Shown piece after piece: positions 15,504 to 23,442 of a stretch of 64,000 nt of DNA. The DNA is from Ruminiclostridium josui JCM 17888 (GTDB lineage: Bacteria; Bacillota; Clostridia; Acetivibrionales; DSM-1351). The DNA lies in the NCBI RefSeq assembly GCF_000526495.1, contig NZ_JAGE01000002.1:248001-312000 (forward strand). The letters run 5' to 3'. The first letter of the stretch is position 1, and every line of letters begins with the position of its first letter. A model generated the notes under the pieces. That model did no database searches, was not told where the DNA came from, and saw only the letters and a list, made by a program, of their open reading frames with translations. A program made the position numbers and the translations under genes.

Positions 15504-16184
15504 ATGATAAGAATGCCAAAAAGCATAGCAATAGATGGTCCGGCAGGCGCCGGAAAAAGTACAATTGCCAAAAAGGTTTCAGCGGAGCTTGGGTTTATAT
15601 ATCTTGATACTGGAGCAATGTATAGGGCAGTAGCCTTGAAGGCAATAGAAAGTGGTGTTGACACCAAGGCAAGGGAAGATTTAATTAAAATAATAGATAA
15701 TATAAATATAGCAATCACACATGATGACAATATCCAGAAGATTTTCTTGGATGGTCGTGATGTTTCAGAGGATATAAGAACGGGAGAAGTATCTGCCGGT
15801 GCCGCAAACGTGGCAGCTATAAAAGAAGTAAGACTAAAAATGGTTGAACTTCAAAGGAAGATTGCATCTGACAAAGATGTTGTTATGGACGGCAGGGATA
15901 TAGGTTCATATGTACTGCCACAGGCAAATCTAAAGATATTTTTAACTGCAGATATTGAAGAAAGAGCTAAGCGGAGATATGAAGAACTGGTTTTAAAAGG
16001 GCAGCAGGTTAATTTGGATGATGTCAGAGAGGATATTCGCAATAGAGACAATAACGATATGTCAAGAGCTTTTGCTCCTCTGAAAAAAGTGCCGGATGCA
16101 CTTGAGATAGATTCTACTTCCATGACAATTGATGAAGTAGCTGAGAGAATACTTTACTTCTATAAAAATTATGCAAGTAACTAA
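15504..16184 (+). CDS. cmk: Cytidylate kinase
   Basis: Phosphorylates CMP and dCMP with ATP. P-loop IDGPAGAGKSTIAKK near the N-terminus, DTGAMYRAVA, the CMP-binding insert and DGRDIGSYVLP / RNRDNNDMSRAFAPL are all present; 226 residues is typical. The start is uncertain: ATG 15504 gives the longest form, ATG 15513 gives MPKSIAIDGPAG as in relatives; neither has a strong SD. Genes cmk and ispH-S1 are adjacent in many clostridia. Confidence 0.93.
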   Translation: MIRMPKSIAIDGPAGAGKSTIAKKVSAELGFIYLDTGAMYRAVALKAIESGVDTKAREDLIKIIDNINIAITHDDNIQKIFLDGRDVSEDIRTGEVSAGAANVAAIKEVRLKMVELQRKIASDKDVVMDGRDIGSYVLPQANLKIFLTADIEERAKRRYEELVLKGQQVNLDDVREDIRNRDNNDMSRAFAPLKKVPDALEIDSTSMTIDEVAERILYFYKNYASN

Positions 16185-16202
16185 AATTGTGAGGTTGTTT
16201 TA

Positions 16203-18221
16203 ATGGAACTGGTTATTGCAAAAACCGCTGGCTTTTGCTTTGGAGTAAATAATGCGGTTAATATAGTATATGATTTGGCAACAAATTCAGAACATAAAAT
16301 ATATACACTTGGACCAATAATTCATAATGAACAGGTAGTACAAAAACTTACAGAATATGGTGTTTCTACAATAAACAATCCGGAAGAGGCAGAAGCACCT
16401 GCAAAAGTTGTTATAAGAGCTCATGGTGTAGGTCCACAGGTAATTGAAAGATTGAAAACTCGGGGGCTTGAGGTAGTAGACGCTTCATGTCCTTATGTAG
16501 AAAAAATACATGACTTAGTTAACAAAAAGTACAAAGAAGGTTACCAGATAATTATTGCAGGTGACAAAACCCATCCTGAAATAATAGGAATAAACGGATG
16601 GTGCGATAACAGTGCTTTTATCATTGAAAACGAGGATAATGTTGATGATTTGCCGGATATAAAAAAAAAGATATGTATTGTTGCACAAACTACATTTATT
16701 CGTGATAAATGGGAAAAAATTATAAATAGATTAAATAAAAGGTTTGAAAATGTTTTAAAATTTGATACAATATGTAATGCGACAGACAAAAGACAAACTG
16801 AAGCAGAAAAAATTTCGAAAATAGTTGACATGATGTTGGTTATTGGCGGAAATAATAGTTCTAATACTAATAAACTTTATCAAATTTGCAAGGCAAATTG
16901 TGATAATACATTAAAAGTACAAACAGCCGATGATATTCCATCGGTTGATATAAAAAAAATTAAAAAAATTGGTATTACTGCAGGGGCGTCAACACCTGAC
17001 TGGGTAATCAAGGAGGTTATTCATAAAATGAGTGAATTAAATAGACAGGATTTGGAAATGAGCTTTGCTGATGCTTTTGAAAGCTCACTTGTAACTTTGA
17101 CTACGGGTCAGATTACAAAAGGTAAAATTATTGGATATAACCATAACGAAGTATTTATTGACATGGGGTATAAATCAGACGGAATAATTCCAATGCAGGA
17201 GTTTTCTGATGATCCGGACTTTAATCCTGAAAAATCACTTAAGGTTGGAGACGAGATTGACGTTTTTGTAGTACGTGTAAACGATGGTGAAGGCAACGTT
17301 CTTCTGAGCAAGAAGAGAGTTGATGCCGTTAAAGGCTGGGATATAATTGAAAGTGCATTTGAGAACAAACAGCCTATAAAGGTTAAAATTACTGAAAAGG
17401 TTAACGGCGGTGTAATAGGTAATGCTAGTGGGGTTAGAGTATTTATTCCTGCTTCACAGCTCAGTGACAGATTTGTTAAGGATCTTTCTGAATTTGTAAA
17501 ACAAGTTTTACAGGTTGAGATTATAGAATTAAATAAGCAGAAAAGAAAAGTTGTGGGTTCAGCAAGAACTTTAATTGAAAAGAGCAAGGAAGCTGCATCC
17601 AATGAAATATGGAATAATATAGAAATCGGAAAAACTTACAAAGGTCAAGTTAAGAGTCTTATGGACTTTGGTGCTTTTGTAGATATTGGCGGAGTAGACG
17701 GACTTGTTCATCTTAGCGAACTTTCATGGAGCAAGATAAAGCATCCATCAGAGGTTGTTAATGTTGGAGATGAAATAATTGTTTCGGTACTGGATTTTGA
17801 CAAGGAAAAGAAACGTATTTCACTGGGCTACAAGAAACAAGCAGACAATCCATGGGTTAAAGCTGTAGAAAAATATCAGGTAGGTAACGTAGTATCTGGT
17901 AAGGTTGTAAGACTTGTACCATTTGGTGCATTTGTTGAACTTGAAGAAGGAATTGACGGATTAGTTCATATCTCTCAGATTTCATCAGTTCGCTTAGGCA
18001 AACCTGGTGATGTTTTGACAGTTGGTCAGCAGGTTGAAGCAAAGGTAATTGAATTTGATGCGGAATCAAAGAAAATTAGCCTTAGCATAAAGGAAGTTAA
18101 CCCAATTGATCCTGTAGGAGCAAAAAAGGAAGAAGGCCTTTCAGCAGCTGAAGAGGAAGAACTTCCAAAAGAACATATTGAAGATATGACTACTACAATT
18201 GGTGAGAGCATTAAAGGATAA
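16203..18221 (+). CDS. ispH: IspH (4-hydroxy-3-methylbut-2-enyl diphosphate reductase) fused to ribosomal-protein-S1-like domains
   Basis: 672-residue fusion. Residues 1 to about 283 are IspH, the last enzyme of the MEP isoprenoid pathway, with the three [4Fe-4S] cysteines C12, C96 and C191 in FCFGV, DASCPYV and TICNAT. After a short linker (MSELNRQDLEMSFADAFESS) come four S1 RNA-binding repeats at roughly 300-371, 388-455, 475-545 and 560-632, the last two with the canonical GAFVDIGGVDGLVHLSEL-type pattern. The protein ends with an acidic tail. IspH-S1 fusions are known from clostridia; the S1 part presumably acts in translation. The downstream hairpin ends the operon. Confidence 0.95.
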   Translation: MELVIAKTAGFCFGVNNAVNIVYDLATNSEHKIYTLGPIIHNEQVVQKLTEYGVSTINNPEEAEAPAKVVIRAHGVGPQVIERLKTRGLEVVDASCPYVEKIHDLVNKKYKEGYQIIIAGDKTHPEIIGINGWCDNSAFIIENEDNVDDLPDIKKKICIVAQTTFIRDKWEKIINRLNKRFENVLKFDTICNATDKRQTEAEKISKIVDMMLVIGGNNSSNTNKLYQICKANCDNTLKVQTADDIPSVDIKKIKKIGITAGASTPDWVIKEVIHKMSELNRQDLEMSFADAFESSLVTLTTGQITKGKIIGYNHNEVFIDMGYKSDGIIPMQEFSDDPDFNPEKSLKVGDEIDVFVVRVNDGEGNVLLSKKRVDAVKGWDIIESAFENKQPIKVKITEKVNGGVIGNASGVRVFIPASQLSDRFVKDLSEFVKQVLQVEIIELNKQKRKVVGSARTLIEKSKEAASNEIWNNIEIGKTYKGQVKSLMDFGAFVDIGGVDGLVHLSELSWSKIKHPSEVVNVGDEIIVSVLDFDKEKKRISLGYKKQADNPWVKAVEKYQVGNVVSGKVVRLVPFGAFVELEEGIDGLVHISQISSVRLGKPGDVLTVGQQVEAKVIEFDAESKKISLSIKEVNPIDPVGAKKEEGLSAAEEEELPKEHIEDMTTTIGESIKG

Positions 18222-18255
18222 AATTTTGACTATACTTTTCATATTAAATAGTTAT

Positions 18256-18292
18256 AATAAAGGATGTACGTTGGTACATCCTTTATTTAAGT
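18256..18292 (+). terminator. Intrinsic-terminator-like hairpin after ispH-S1
   Basis: 14-bp perfect stem AATAAAGGATGTAC (18256-18269) / GTACATCCTTTATT (18274-18287) with loop GTTG; only a short T-tract lies in the right arm. Confidence 0.65.
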
Positions 18293-18369
18293 GTAAAAAC
18301 ATCATCATACCTCATTCAGAATATAATATTGTATAAAAAACGTAATAATAAACCAATGAGGAGGTTCCT

Positions 18370-19161
18370 ATGGATTACGAAGGCTTTAAAGAAGAAATAT
18401 TCAAAATGACTAAGATAAATCTTACTCTCTACAAAGAAAAGCAAATGAAAAGAAGAATTGATGCTCTAATAAGAAAGAATAATTATAATACATACAAGGA
18501 TTATGTTCAAGCATTAAAAGATAATAAGGAATTGTTCAAAGAATTTATAAATTACCTTACGATAAATGTTTCTGAGTTTTACAGGAATCCCGACCAATGG
18601 TCAGTTTTAGAGAAAGAGATTTTTCCACTTTTGCTGAGCAAAAAAAAGAAGCTGACAATATGGAGTGCCGCATGTTCTACAGGAGATGAACCATATACCC
18701 TTGTTATGGTACTCAATAAACTTTTGCCTCTTAGCTCTATAAAGATACTAGCAACAGATATAGACATGGGTGCTATAGAAAAGGCAAAAGCTGGTATATA
18801 TAATGCCAAAAGTGTCGAGAATTTACCACAGGAGTTTAAAAACAAGTATTTTACAATTTTGGGTGAGAGTTATAAAATAAAGGATGAAATAAAAAATTGC
18901 GTAGAGTTCAAACAGCACAATCTTTTAAGAGACCCTTATCCTACCAACATTGATTTAATAGTATGTAGAAACGTATTGATTTACTTTACAGAGGAAGCGA
19001 AAACAGAAATATACAAAAAATTCAATATGTCATTAAATCCTCAAGGTATACTTTTTGTAGGAAGTACGGAACAGCTTATAATGGCGAATAAGTACAATTT
19101 TAAGTCACTGAAGACATTTTTCTATATAAAGGACTCAGATAATTTTAATTATCCGGTTTAG
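18370..19161 (+). CDS. CheR-type protein-glutamate O-methyltransferase
   Basis: 263 residues: an N-terminal CheR_N helical domain (about 1-75, with LYKEKQMKRRIDALIRK) and the SAM-binding catalytic domain with WSAACSTGDEPYTLVMVL and the CheR signature LIVCRNVLIYFTEEAK. CheR methylates glutamates of chemoreceptors. No other chemotaxis gene is nearby, so this stand-alone copy may serve a separate receptor set or another target. ATG 18370 follows GAGGAGG. A bidirectional terminator and the convergent tRNA gene follow. Confidence 0.88.
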   Translation: MDYEGFKEEIFKMTKINLTLYKEKQMKRRIDALIRKNNYNTYKDYVQALKDNKELFKEFINYLTINVSEFYRNPDQWSVLEKEIFPLLLSKKKKLTIWSAACSTGDEPYTLVMVLNKLLPLSSIKILATDIDMGAIEKAKAGIYNAKSVENLPQEFKNKYFTILGESYKIKDEIKNCVEFKQHNLLRDPYPTNIDLIVCRNVLIYFTEEAKTEIYKKFNMSLNPQGILFVGSTEQLIMANKYNFKSLKTFFYIKDSDNFNYPV

Positions 19162-19178
19162 AGTATTAATAGAAGCAA

Positions 19179-19211
19179 AAAAGAGTTTGAAATTATAATT
19201 CAAACTCTTTT
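19179..19211. terminator. Bidirectional terminator between cheR-like gene and tRNA-Leu
   Basis: Perfect 13-bp stem AAAAGAGTTTGAA (19179-19191) / TTCAAACTCTTTT (19199-19211), loop of 7. On the minus strand it starts right after the tRNA CCA end and finishes in six T residues. Confidence 0.85.
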
Positions 19212-19297
19212 GGTGCGGATAACAGGAGTTGAACCTGCATGAAATTGCTTTCACATGGACCTGAACCATGCGCGTCTGCCAATTCCGCCATATCCGC
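19211..19297 (-). tRNA. tRNA-Leu (anticodon CAG)
   Basis: 87 bases on the minus strand including an encoded CCA. The 7-bp acceptor stem GCGGATA/TATCCGC, anticodon stem CATGG/CCATG with loop TTCAGGT (anticodon CAG), a long variable arm typical of class II tRNAs and the T-loop GGTTCAACTCC are all visible. It reads CUG codons. Confidence 0.95.
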
Positions 19298-19316
19298 ATG
19301 ACTTAACTGCACTAGT

Positions 19317-19345
19317 ATTTTACTATATGTTTTTTGATTTTTCAA
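19317..19345 (-). promoter_or_regulatory. Sigma-A promoter of tRNA-Leu
   Basis: Read on the minus strand: TTGAAA (19340-19345), 17-base spacer, TAAAAT (19317-19322), about 20 bases before the tRNA 5' end. Confidence 0.7.
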
Positions 19346-19393
19346 TAGGCAATATTTATTTTATGTGGATTATGGAGAATAACGGAGGTAATT

Positions 19394-20791
19394 ATGAATA
19401 ATAAGCTGGAACAGTTCAAGAAAGACGTTATAAATAAAAAGGTTGCTGTTATGGGAATAGGTATAAGTAATATTCCCTTAATTAAATATCTTGTAAATTT
19501 TGGTGTAGATGTAACTGCATTTGATAAATCACCAGAAGAAAAGCTTACAGATGCTTTCAATGAACTAAAAGGATTGCCTGTTAAATATAGTGTTGGGCCT
19601 GATTATCTTTCTGAGTTAAATGGATTTGATTTGATATTTCGTACACCGGGAATGAGACCCGATTTACCGGAACTAGTTCAGGCTGTAGAGAATGGTGCTG
19701 AACTTACATCAGAAATGGAAGTATTTCTAAAGTTATGTCCTGCACAGGTTTTTGCGGTTACAGGCAGTGATGGAAAAACCACTACGACTACCTTAATATA
19801 TAAGATACTCACGGAAGAAGGTTATAATTGCTGGCTTGGGGGTAATATAGGGACACCTCTGCTAAGTAAAATAGATGATGTTGCAGAAACGGACAAGGTA
19901 GTATTGGAATTAAGCAGTTTCCAATTAATGACAATTAGAGACTGTCCGTCAGTTGCAGTTATTACAAACATAACTCCAAATCACCTTGATGTTCATAAGT
20001 CTTTACAAGAGTATATTGATGCTAAAAAGAACATATTTATTAATCAAAAGGAAAATGATAAGCTTGTTCTCAATTATGATAATGAAATCACAAGGAGTTT
20101 TAATTATGAGGCACGTGGGGAACATGTTTATTTTTCACGACTTAAAAATCTTGACGTAGGCGTTGTATATCAAGATGGCAAAATAATAGTTAAAAAAGAA
20201 AACAGCAGTACAGAAATTGTAGAAGGTGACAAAATTAAGATACCCGGAGTTCATAACATAGAGAATTACATGGCTGCAACTGCAGCGACTATAGATTATG
20301 TTAGACCTGAGACCATAGCAAAGGTTGCCGCTACATTTAATGGAGTTGAACATAGAATAGAATTGGTAAGGGAGCTTAATGGGGTAAAATTCTACAATAG
20401 TTCTATTGATAGCAGTCCTTCAAGAACAATAGCAGCATTAAAAACCTTCAAAAATAAAGTAATTCTTATTGCGGGAGGAAAAGATAAGGGAATACCATAT
20501 GATTCCATAGGAGAAATTATCGACGAGAAGGTAAAATGTCTGTTGCTAATAGGAGCTACTGCTTCAAGAATCGAGGAAGCATATAAGAATTATCTCCAGC
20601 AAAGGGACATAGAAGATGAGATAAAAATTATTCATTGTGATAGTTACGAAGAAGTTGTTCAAAAAGCATATGAAGAAGCAAAACCAGGTGACTGCGTGAT
20701 TCTATCACCTGCAAGCACAAGCTTTGATATGTTTAAAAATTTTGAACACCGTGGAAACGTATTTAAAGAATTGGTTAATAAGCTTAAATAG
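19394..20791 (+). CDS. murD: UDP-N-acetylmuramoylalanine--D-glutamate ligase
   Basis: Adds D-Glu to UDP-MurNAc-L-Ala in cytoplasmic peptidoglycan synthesis. 465 residues with the Rossmann-like first domain (VAVMGIGISNIPLIKYL), the ATP loop VTGSDGKTTTTTLIYKIL, the Mur ligase ITPNHLDVHKS and the third domain (NGVKFYNSSIDSSPSRTIAALK, then ILIAGGKDKGIPYDSI). SD CGGAGG lies before ATG 19394. It stands alone, outside a dcw cluster, with its own terminator. Confidence 0.95.
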   Translation: MNNKLEQFKKDVINKKVAVMGIGISNIPLIKYLVNFGVDVTAFDKSPEEKLTDAFNELKGLPVKYSVGPDYLSELNGFDLIFRTPGMRPDLPELVQAVENGAELTSEMEVFLKLCPAQVFAVTGSDGKTTTTTLIYKILTEEGYNCWLGGNIGTPLLSKIDDVAETDKVVLELSSFQLMTIRDCPSVAVITNITPNHLDVHKSLQEYIDAKKNIFINQKENDKLVLNYDNEITRSFNYEARGEHVYFSRLKNLDVGVVYQDGKIIVKKENSSTEIVEGDKIKIPGVHNIENYMAATAATIDYVRPETIAKVAATFNGVEHRIELVRELNGVKFYNSSIDSSPSRTIAALKTFKNKVILIAGGKDKGIPYDSIGEIIDEKVKCLLLIGATASRIEEAYKNYLQQRDIEDEIKIIHCDSYEEVVQKAYEEAKPGDCVILSPASTSFDMFKNFEHRGNVFKELVNKLK

Positions 20792-20803
20792 TTTGGGATT
20801 TAA

Positions 20804-20830
20804 AGGGGCTGTTGCAACAGCCTCTTTTCG
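20804..20830 (+). terminator. Intrinsic terminator after murD
   Basis: AGGGGCTGTTG (20804-20814) folds directly back on CAACAGCCTCT (20815-20825) and ends in TTTT; the inner bases form the loop. Confidence 0.75.
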
Positions 20831-20839
20831 TTTCAGACA

Positions 20840-21580
20840 TTAGTCCGGTTTTTTCTCTGTAAGATTTTTCCAATAACGTTTTGGCATAAAATTCTTTTGA
20901 AGTTTAGGATTTATTCTATTCTTTATTGCTATATGCTTATAATAATTTTTCCAAAGTGCTTGGAATTTAAGTTCATCAGAGTGTAATTCAGGTATATTGG
21001 ACAAATCCATATAGGAAAGAAGCATTTTTTTTGTGTTATACAAAGAAGCAATTTTACGTTTTGTATCATGAATTATCCAGTTCTGGTCAGAAAAGCGGTT
21101 TTTAAAGTGGGGAGATATGAAAGATATTATATTATGGTCAGGCTGGATTTTTGAATAATAAATACCACCTTCTAAAAGCTCAAAACGAATCAACCCCAGC
21201 ATTCTATGACATTCAAGGCCTACTTTTCTGGCAGGAATCAGCACATCCAAAACAGTTTTGTCACCAAGCATACTGTCTATACGGCTGCCTATTTTAAAAC
21301 CCATACGAATGTATTTTAAAATCCAAATTTCGCGACCTTCAATTTCGGAAAAAAAACATCTTTGAATATTTTCAAGACTTTCTGCTGAAATCTTGTGCAG
21401 TATTGCTTCTTCTACGGCCTTAGCCTTTATAATATCAGTAGTTATGGTTCTGTATTCGTCAATAAGATTTGGTTTATAGCAAAGGCTCGATTCAATATTT
21501 GAAACATCCTGCTTGTCATAATAATAATGATGAATTGCTGTCAAAAAGCAATCCCATGTTCCGTCATAAATGTATATCAC
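20840..21580 (-). CDS. Predicted DNA repair/metabolism protein, TIGR03915 / DUF4130 family
   Basis: 246 residues beginning MIYIYDGTWDCFLTAIHHYYY, the hallmark of the DUF4130/TIGR03915 proteins that are always partners of the TIGR03916 radical SAM protein. Other conserved parts are RFELLEGGIYYSKIQPDHNI and the C-terminal PKRYWKNLTEK. It is thought to act in DNA modification or repair; no biochemical reaction is established to my knowledge. Its start overlaps the end of the radical SAM gene by 17 bases, so the two are translationally coupled and share the LexA-box promoter upstream of the first gene. Confidence 0.85.
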   Translation of the reverse strand: MIYIYDGTWDCFLTAIHHYYYDKQDVSNIESSLCYKPNLIDEYRTITTDIIKAKAVEEAILHKISAESLENIQRCFFSEIEGREIWILKYIRMGFKIGSRIDSMLGDKTVLDVLIPARKVGLECHRMLGLIRFELLEGGIYYSKIQPDHNIISFISPHFKNRFSDQNWIIHDTKRKIASLYNTKKMLLSYMDLSNIPELHSDELKFQALWKNYYKHIAIKNRINPKLQKNFMPKRYWKNLTEKKPD

Positions 21581-22949
21581 TTAGCAAAAGCCTCCCATCC
21601 TGTGGTTGATTGAAATAGCTGAGCCATTGACGACTATTTGAAGGAGATTCTGTTAGAAGAAATTCTGACAAGCTTTCATCGGCTTCACTATCATTTACAA
21701 ATGAAAATAATGACATTTGTCCTGCAACAGACTTTTTGCTTTTGGGCTGAAGTTTTGCACTTATCAAGGAGTCTTTTACAATAGCTTCGTTTGAACTGTA
21801 ACTCTCATAAGTTTTACCCTGACAGGTTACAAAGTGTCCTGCACGTTTCAAAACTACTCCAATTCTTTTTAAGTTATCAAAAGTTAATCTACCGACTCTT
21901 CTGGCAGCAATAATTCTTTGTGCAGATTTAACACCTATACCAGGTACTCTCAAAAGCATTTCATATTCTGCAGAATTTACCTCTATGGGAAATAAATGCA
22001 AATTCCTTAAAGCCCAGTCAGCTTTAGGATCAAGCTCAGGATTAAAATTTGGATTAGTTTTGCTTAGTAATTCATCAGCTTCAAACCCATAAAACCTCAA
22101 AAGCCAGTCGGCCTGATACAATCTATGTTCACGTAAAAGGGGAGGCTTAATAAGAGCAGGAAGTCTGGGATCTGTGACTGTTGGTACAAAAGCCGAGTAG
22201 TAAACCCTCTTGAGGTTAAAATTGCTGTACAAGGCTTCTGAGAGTTTTAAAATGCTTAAATCCTTATCTGGTGTTGCCCCCACAATAAGTTGTGTACTTT
22301 GTCCAGCCGGTACAAAAGATTCGCTCTTCTTAAATAATCTCTTATTTTCTTTGGATTCGATTATTTTGTTGCTTATTTGATGCATTGGTTTTAGCAAAGC
22401 TTTTTTGGGCTTTTGAGGGGCAAGTACTTCAAGGCCTTTGTCAGATGGCAGTTCTATGTTTACGCTCATTCTGTCAACGTACATTCCGGCTTCGTTAATA
22501 AGCCTTTCATCAGCTCCGGGAATAGCTTTTATATGTATATAACCAAAAAATTTGTGTTGGGTACGAAGTTTTTTTACAATTTCAAGCATTAATTCCATGG
22601 TATGGCTTGGATTTTTTAAAACAGCGGAGCTTAAGAAAAGTCCTTCTATATAGTTTCTTCTATAAAAATTCATGGTAAGCTCTATAACTTCCTCAGCCGT
22701 AAAGCTGGCACGAGGCACGTCATTTGAAGACCTGTTTATACAGTATACGCAGTCGTAGATACATTCATTTGACAACAGAATTTTAAGCAGAGAAACACAT
22801 CTTCCATCATCTGCCCATGTATGACATATTCCACATGCATGACTGTCTCCTACACCGTTTTTATTTTTTCTTGTCCCACCGCTGGATGAACATGAAACGT
22901 CATATTTCGCTGCATCTGCTAATATACCTAATTTTTCATTCAAGTCCAT
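21564..22949 (-). CDS. Putative DNA modification/repair radical SAM protein, TIGR03916 family
   Basis: About 461 residues. The [4Fe-4S] motif of radical SAM enzymes is seen as C-I-Y-D-C-V-Y-C (CxxxCxxC) near residue 63; additional conserved cysteines lie in SHACGICHTWADDGRC. A helix-hairpin-helix LLRVPGIGVKSAQRIIAARRVGRL (about residue 325) suggests DNA binding. Near residue 411, QMSLF resembles a DNA-polymerase sliding-clamp-binding pentapeptide. ATG 22949 is preferred over 22964 because GAGGA lies eight bases before it. Promoter and LexA box are at 23010-23048. The reaction is unknown. Confidence 0.87.
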   Translation of the reverse strand: MDLNEKLGILADAAKYDVSCSSSGGTRKNKNGVGDSHACGICHTWADDGRCVSLLKILLSNECIYDCVYCINRSSNDVPRASFTAEEVIELTMNFYRRNYIEGLFLSSAVLKNPSHTMELMLEIVKKLRTQHKFFGYIHIKAIPGADERLINEAGMYVDRMSVNIELPSDKGLEVLAPQKPKKALLKPMHQISNKIIESKENKRLFKKSESFVPAGQSTQLIVGATPDKDLSILKLSEALYSNFNLKRVYYSAFVPTVTDPRLPALIKPPLLREHRLYQADWLLRFYGFEADELLSKTNPNFNPELDPKADWALRNLHLFPIEVNSAEYEMLLRVPGIGVKSAQRIIAARRVGRLTFDNLKRIGVVLKRAGHFVTCQGKTYESYSSNEAIVKDSLISAKLQPKSKKSVAGQMSLFSFVNDSEADESLSEFLLTESPSNSRQWLSYFNQPQDGRLLLSDIHL

Positions 22950-23009
22950 ATTTGTTTTCCTCATAAGAATAATTTACTCAAAATTAAACTAATTTATCTG
23001 TTTTAATAT

Positions 23010-23038
23010 AGTATAACATATTTTCTCATAGAAATCAA
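23010..23038 (-). promoter_or_regulatory. Sigma-A promoter of the TIGR03916-TIGR03915 operon
   Basis: Minus strand: TTGATT (23033-23038), 17 bases, TATACT (23010-23015). Nearly the same hexamers and spacing as the lexA promoter at 53120-53148. Confidence 0.8.
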
Positions 23039-23048
23039 ACGTATGTTC
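23037..23048. promoter_or_regulatory. LexA (Cheo-type) SOS box at the radical SAM operon
   Basis: AAACGTATGTTC on the plus strand, that is GAAC-ATAC-GTTT on the minus strand, one base off the Gram-positive consensus GAACNNNNGTTC. It overlaps the -35 hexamer exactly as the box at lexA does. Confidence 0.75.
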
Positions 23049-23061
23049 GAAATGATAATGA

Positions 23062-23090
23062 TTGATATTTATATATTAAAGATATATAAT
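23062..23090 (+). promoter_or_regulatory. Sigma-A promoter of the ACT-DUF711 operon
   Basis: TTGATA (23062-23067), 17-base spacer, TATAAT (23085-23090), about 70 bases before the GTG start at 23162. Confidence 0.75.
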
Positions 23091-23161
23091 ATAAACCAAC
23101 TCTGATACATTAGTAAGTTAAATTAGAATAATATTTATAAGCATTTACGGGAGGTATTAGC

Positions 23162-23431
23162 GTGAGAGCAGTAATAACAGTTATCGGTAAGGATAAAGTT
23201 GGAATAATTGCAGGTGTTAGCAACATATTGGCAGAGTGTAATGTTAATATACTTGACATATCCCAAACTATTCTCCAGGATGTATTTACTATGATAATGA
23301 TTGTAGATATATCCAAATGCAGTATACCATTTCATGACATTTCTGATAAGTTAGAATCCAAGGGTGTTGAAATGGGGCTGAAAATACAGATTCAGCACGA
23401 AGATATTTTTAATTCAATGCATAGGATATGA
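23162..23431 (+). CDS. ACT domain protein (UPF0237 family)
   Basis: 89 residues forming one ACT domain (RAVITVIGKDKVGIIAGVSNILAECNVNILDISQTI), a fold that binds amino acids or acts as a dimerising sensor, as in the C-terminal domain of GcvR-like proteins. Start is GTG 23162 with GGGAGG upstream. It is followed after 11 bp by the DUF711 gene, an arrangement conserved in Firmicutes and archaea. Ligand unknown. Confidence 0.85.
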   Translation: MRAVITVIGKDKVGIIAGVSNILAECNVNILDISQTILQDVFTMIMIVDISKCSIPFHDISDKLESKGVEMGLKIQIQHEDIFNSMHRI

Positions 23432-23442
23432 GGTGAGCAATA

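Noticed and set aside
17108-17602. 164-codon antisense frame across the ispH-S1 gene
   Set aside because: It is the complement of well-conserved S1 domains, has no SD and no recognisable protein content. The same holds for similar long antisense frames in pnp (37175-37603), mutS (47755-48213) and thiI (63419-63763).
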